From the NCBI GenBank assembly GCA_964568985.1, contig CAZMSP010000115.1, positions 1 through 6,230 of the forward strand: a DNA stretch of 6,230 bases, given 5' to 3'. The DNA is from CAZBWE01 sp964568985 (GTDB lineage Bacteria > Planctomycetota > Phycisphaerae > Sedimentisphaerales > Anaerobacaceae). Of the stretch, positions 5,405-6,230 are shown piece by piece (the first letter of the stretch is position 1; each line of letters opens with the position of its first letter). The notes beneath the pieces were generated by a model, which was given only the letters and a program-made list of their open reading frames with translations, searched no databases and was not told the origin of the DNA. The translations under genes were made by a program, and so were the position numbers.

Positions 5405-6230
5405 CTATCCGTTTCCACGAATTGCGCGTAAGCAGGAGCCGGCTTTATGCTCGGTCTCCTCAAATTCAGTCTTCGGGACGCTGTCGTGTACGATACCAGC
5501 GCCGACACGAATATAAGCCATATGGTCTTTGACCTGCAGAGACCTTATAGTAATACAACTATCGAATTGTCCGTCCACGGTCAGATAGCAAACAGCCCCG
5601 CCGTAATAGCCGCGTTTGGTTTTCTCAAACAGACGAATCAGCTTCATTGCCTCAATCTTCGGCGCCCCGGTAAGTGTGCCCATATTCATCGTGGCCAGAT
5701 ACGCGCTTAACGCATCAAGGCCCTTTGCCAATGTGCCCTTGACATTGCTTACCAAATGCTGGACCGATTCGTACTTCTCGGCTATCAGCAGCTCCGTAAC
5801 AATTCTGCTGCCCGGCTCAGATACGCGGGCTATATCATTTCTTGCCAAATCAACGAGCATCATATGTTCAGCCAGCTCCTTTCGGTCGAGCTTCAGCTCC
5901 GCCTCGTATCTGAAATCGGTATCTTCATCGATTTGCCCGCCGATTCGGCCTCTGGGTTTTGTGCCGGCTATAGGTCTTATCTCCACTGTGCGCGGCACAG
6001 CGCCGCTCACACGCAGATTCAGCTCCGGACTGGAACCCATCAATATCGTATTAGGAGTGTTTAGATAAAACATATACGGCGAAGGATTCAACACCCTCAG
6101 CCGTTTATAAACATCCAGCGGCTCATCCGGACATTGCTCAATTTTGGTCCTGCTCAAGACCACCTGAAAGATGTCGCCGTCGATAATGTGCTGCTTGGCA
6201 TTTTTGACCATATTTTCATACTCGGCCTGG
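5405..6230 (-). CDS. trpE: Anthranilate synthase component I, C-terminal part (partial)
   Basis: TrpE converts chorismate and ammonia to anthranilate with Mg2+, the committed and normally tryptophan-inhibited step. The frame runs from the right edge to a TAG at 5405-5407 and gives 274 residues of a protein usually near 500, so the N-terminal tryptophan-binding part is not seen. The visible part is the chorismate-binding domain. Counting from the edge: GDIFQVVLS at 18-26, MGSSPE at 64-69, RPIAGTKPRG at 85-94, AEHMMLVDLARND at 120-132, GTLTGAPKIEAM at 184-195, YYGGAVCY at 208-215, and VGAGIVHDS at 242-250. An internal ATG at 6211 is not the start: codons before it encode QAEYEN, matching family sequence ahead of the GDIFQ motif. 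The adjacent trpG favours TrpE over PabB or other chorismate enzymes. Any leader, attenuator or promoter lies outside the window. Confidence 0.97.
   Translation of the reverse strand, partial: QAEYENMVKNAKQHIIDGDIFQVVLSRTKIEQCPDEPLDVYKRLRVLNPSPYMFYLNTPNTILMGSSPELNLRVSGAVPRTVEIRPIAGTKPRGRIGGQIDEDTDFRYEAELKLDRKELAEHMMLVDLARNDIARVSEPGSRIVTELLIAEKYESVQHLVSNVKGTLAKGLDALSAYLATMNMGTLTGAPKIEAMKLIRLFEKTKRGYYGGAVCYLTVDGQFDSCITIRSLQVKDHMAYIRVGAGIVHDSVPKTEFEETEHKAGSCLRAIRGNG

Noticed and set aside
5404..5508. Longer trpG starting at the ATG at 5508
   Set aside because: The extra 35 residues overlap the conserved end of trpE in another frame and do not resemble any TrpG N-terminus; IDNFDSFTYN normally lies within the first residues, as with the start at 5403.

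Overview
The window is one continuous, co-directional block of bacterial DNA on the minus strand: a tryptophan biosynthesis operon, read from right to left. In transcription order it holds trpE (N-terminal part cut off by the right edge), trpG, trpD, trpF, a gene for an exported ankyrin-repeat protein, trpB, and trpA (C-terminal half cut off by the left edge). No plus-strand gene, RNA gene, mobile element or CRISPR array could be supported, and no gene-free stretch exceeds 66 bases.

Layout. trpE, trpG and trpD are packed almost end to end (1 and 2 bases between stop and next start), as expected for genes translated in concert; TrpE and TrpG are the two subunits of anthranilate synthase. A 66-base, very A/T-rich spacer made of imperfect CTAAAAA-like units follows, then trpF. 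After 35 bases comes the 457-codon ankyrin gene, then 48 bases, trpB, 27 bases and trpA. Most genes have a recognisable Shine-Dalgarno sequence; trpF does not.

How the genes work together. TrpEG makes anthranilate from chorismate and glutamine, TrpD adds phosphoribose from PRPP, TrpF isomerises phosphoribosylanthranilate, and TrpBA makes tryptophan from indole-3-glycerol phosphate and serine. The step between TrpF and TrpBA, indole-3-glycerol phosphate synthase (TrpC), is not encoded anywhere in the window, although trpC commonly sits between trpD and trpF. It must be outside this window, or the cell uses another source. The ankyrin protein has a signal peptide and 13 ankyrin repeats but no catalytic domain; nothing in its sequence links it to tryptophan synthesis, so its place inside the operon is the main oddity here.

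Organism. The genes are bacterial in form (Shine-Dalgarno sites, Sec-type signal peptide), with moderate G+C. A secreted, multi-repeat ankyrin protein in a metabolic operon would fit an environmental bacterium such as a planctomycete of the Phycisphaerae type, but this is a guess from general impression. The sequence alone does not fix the lineage.
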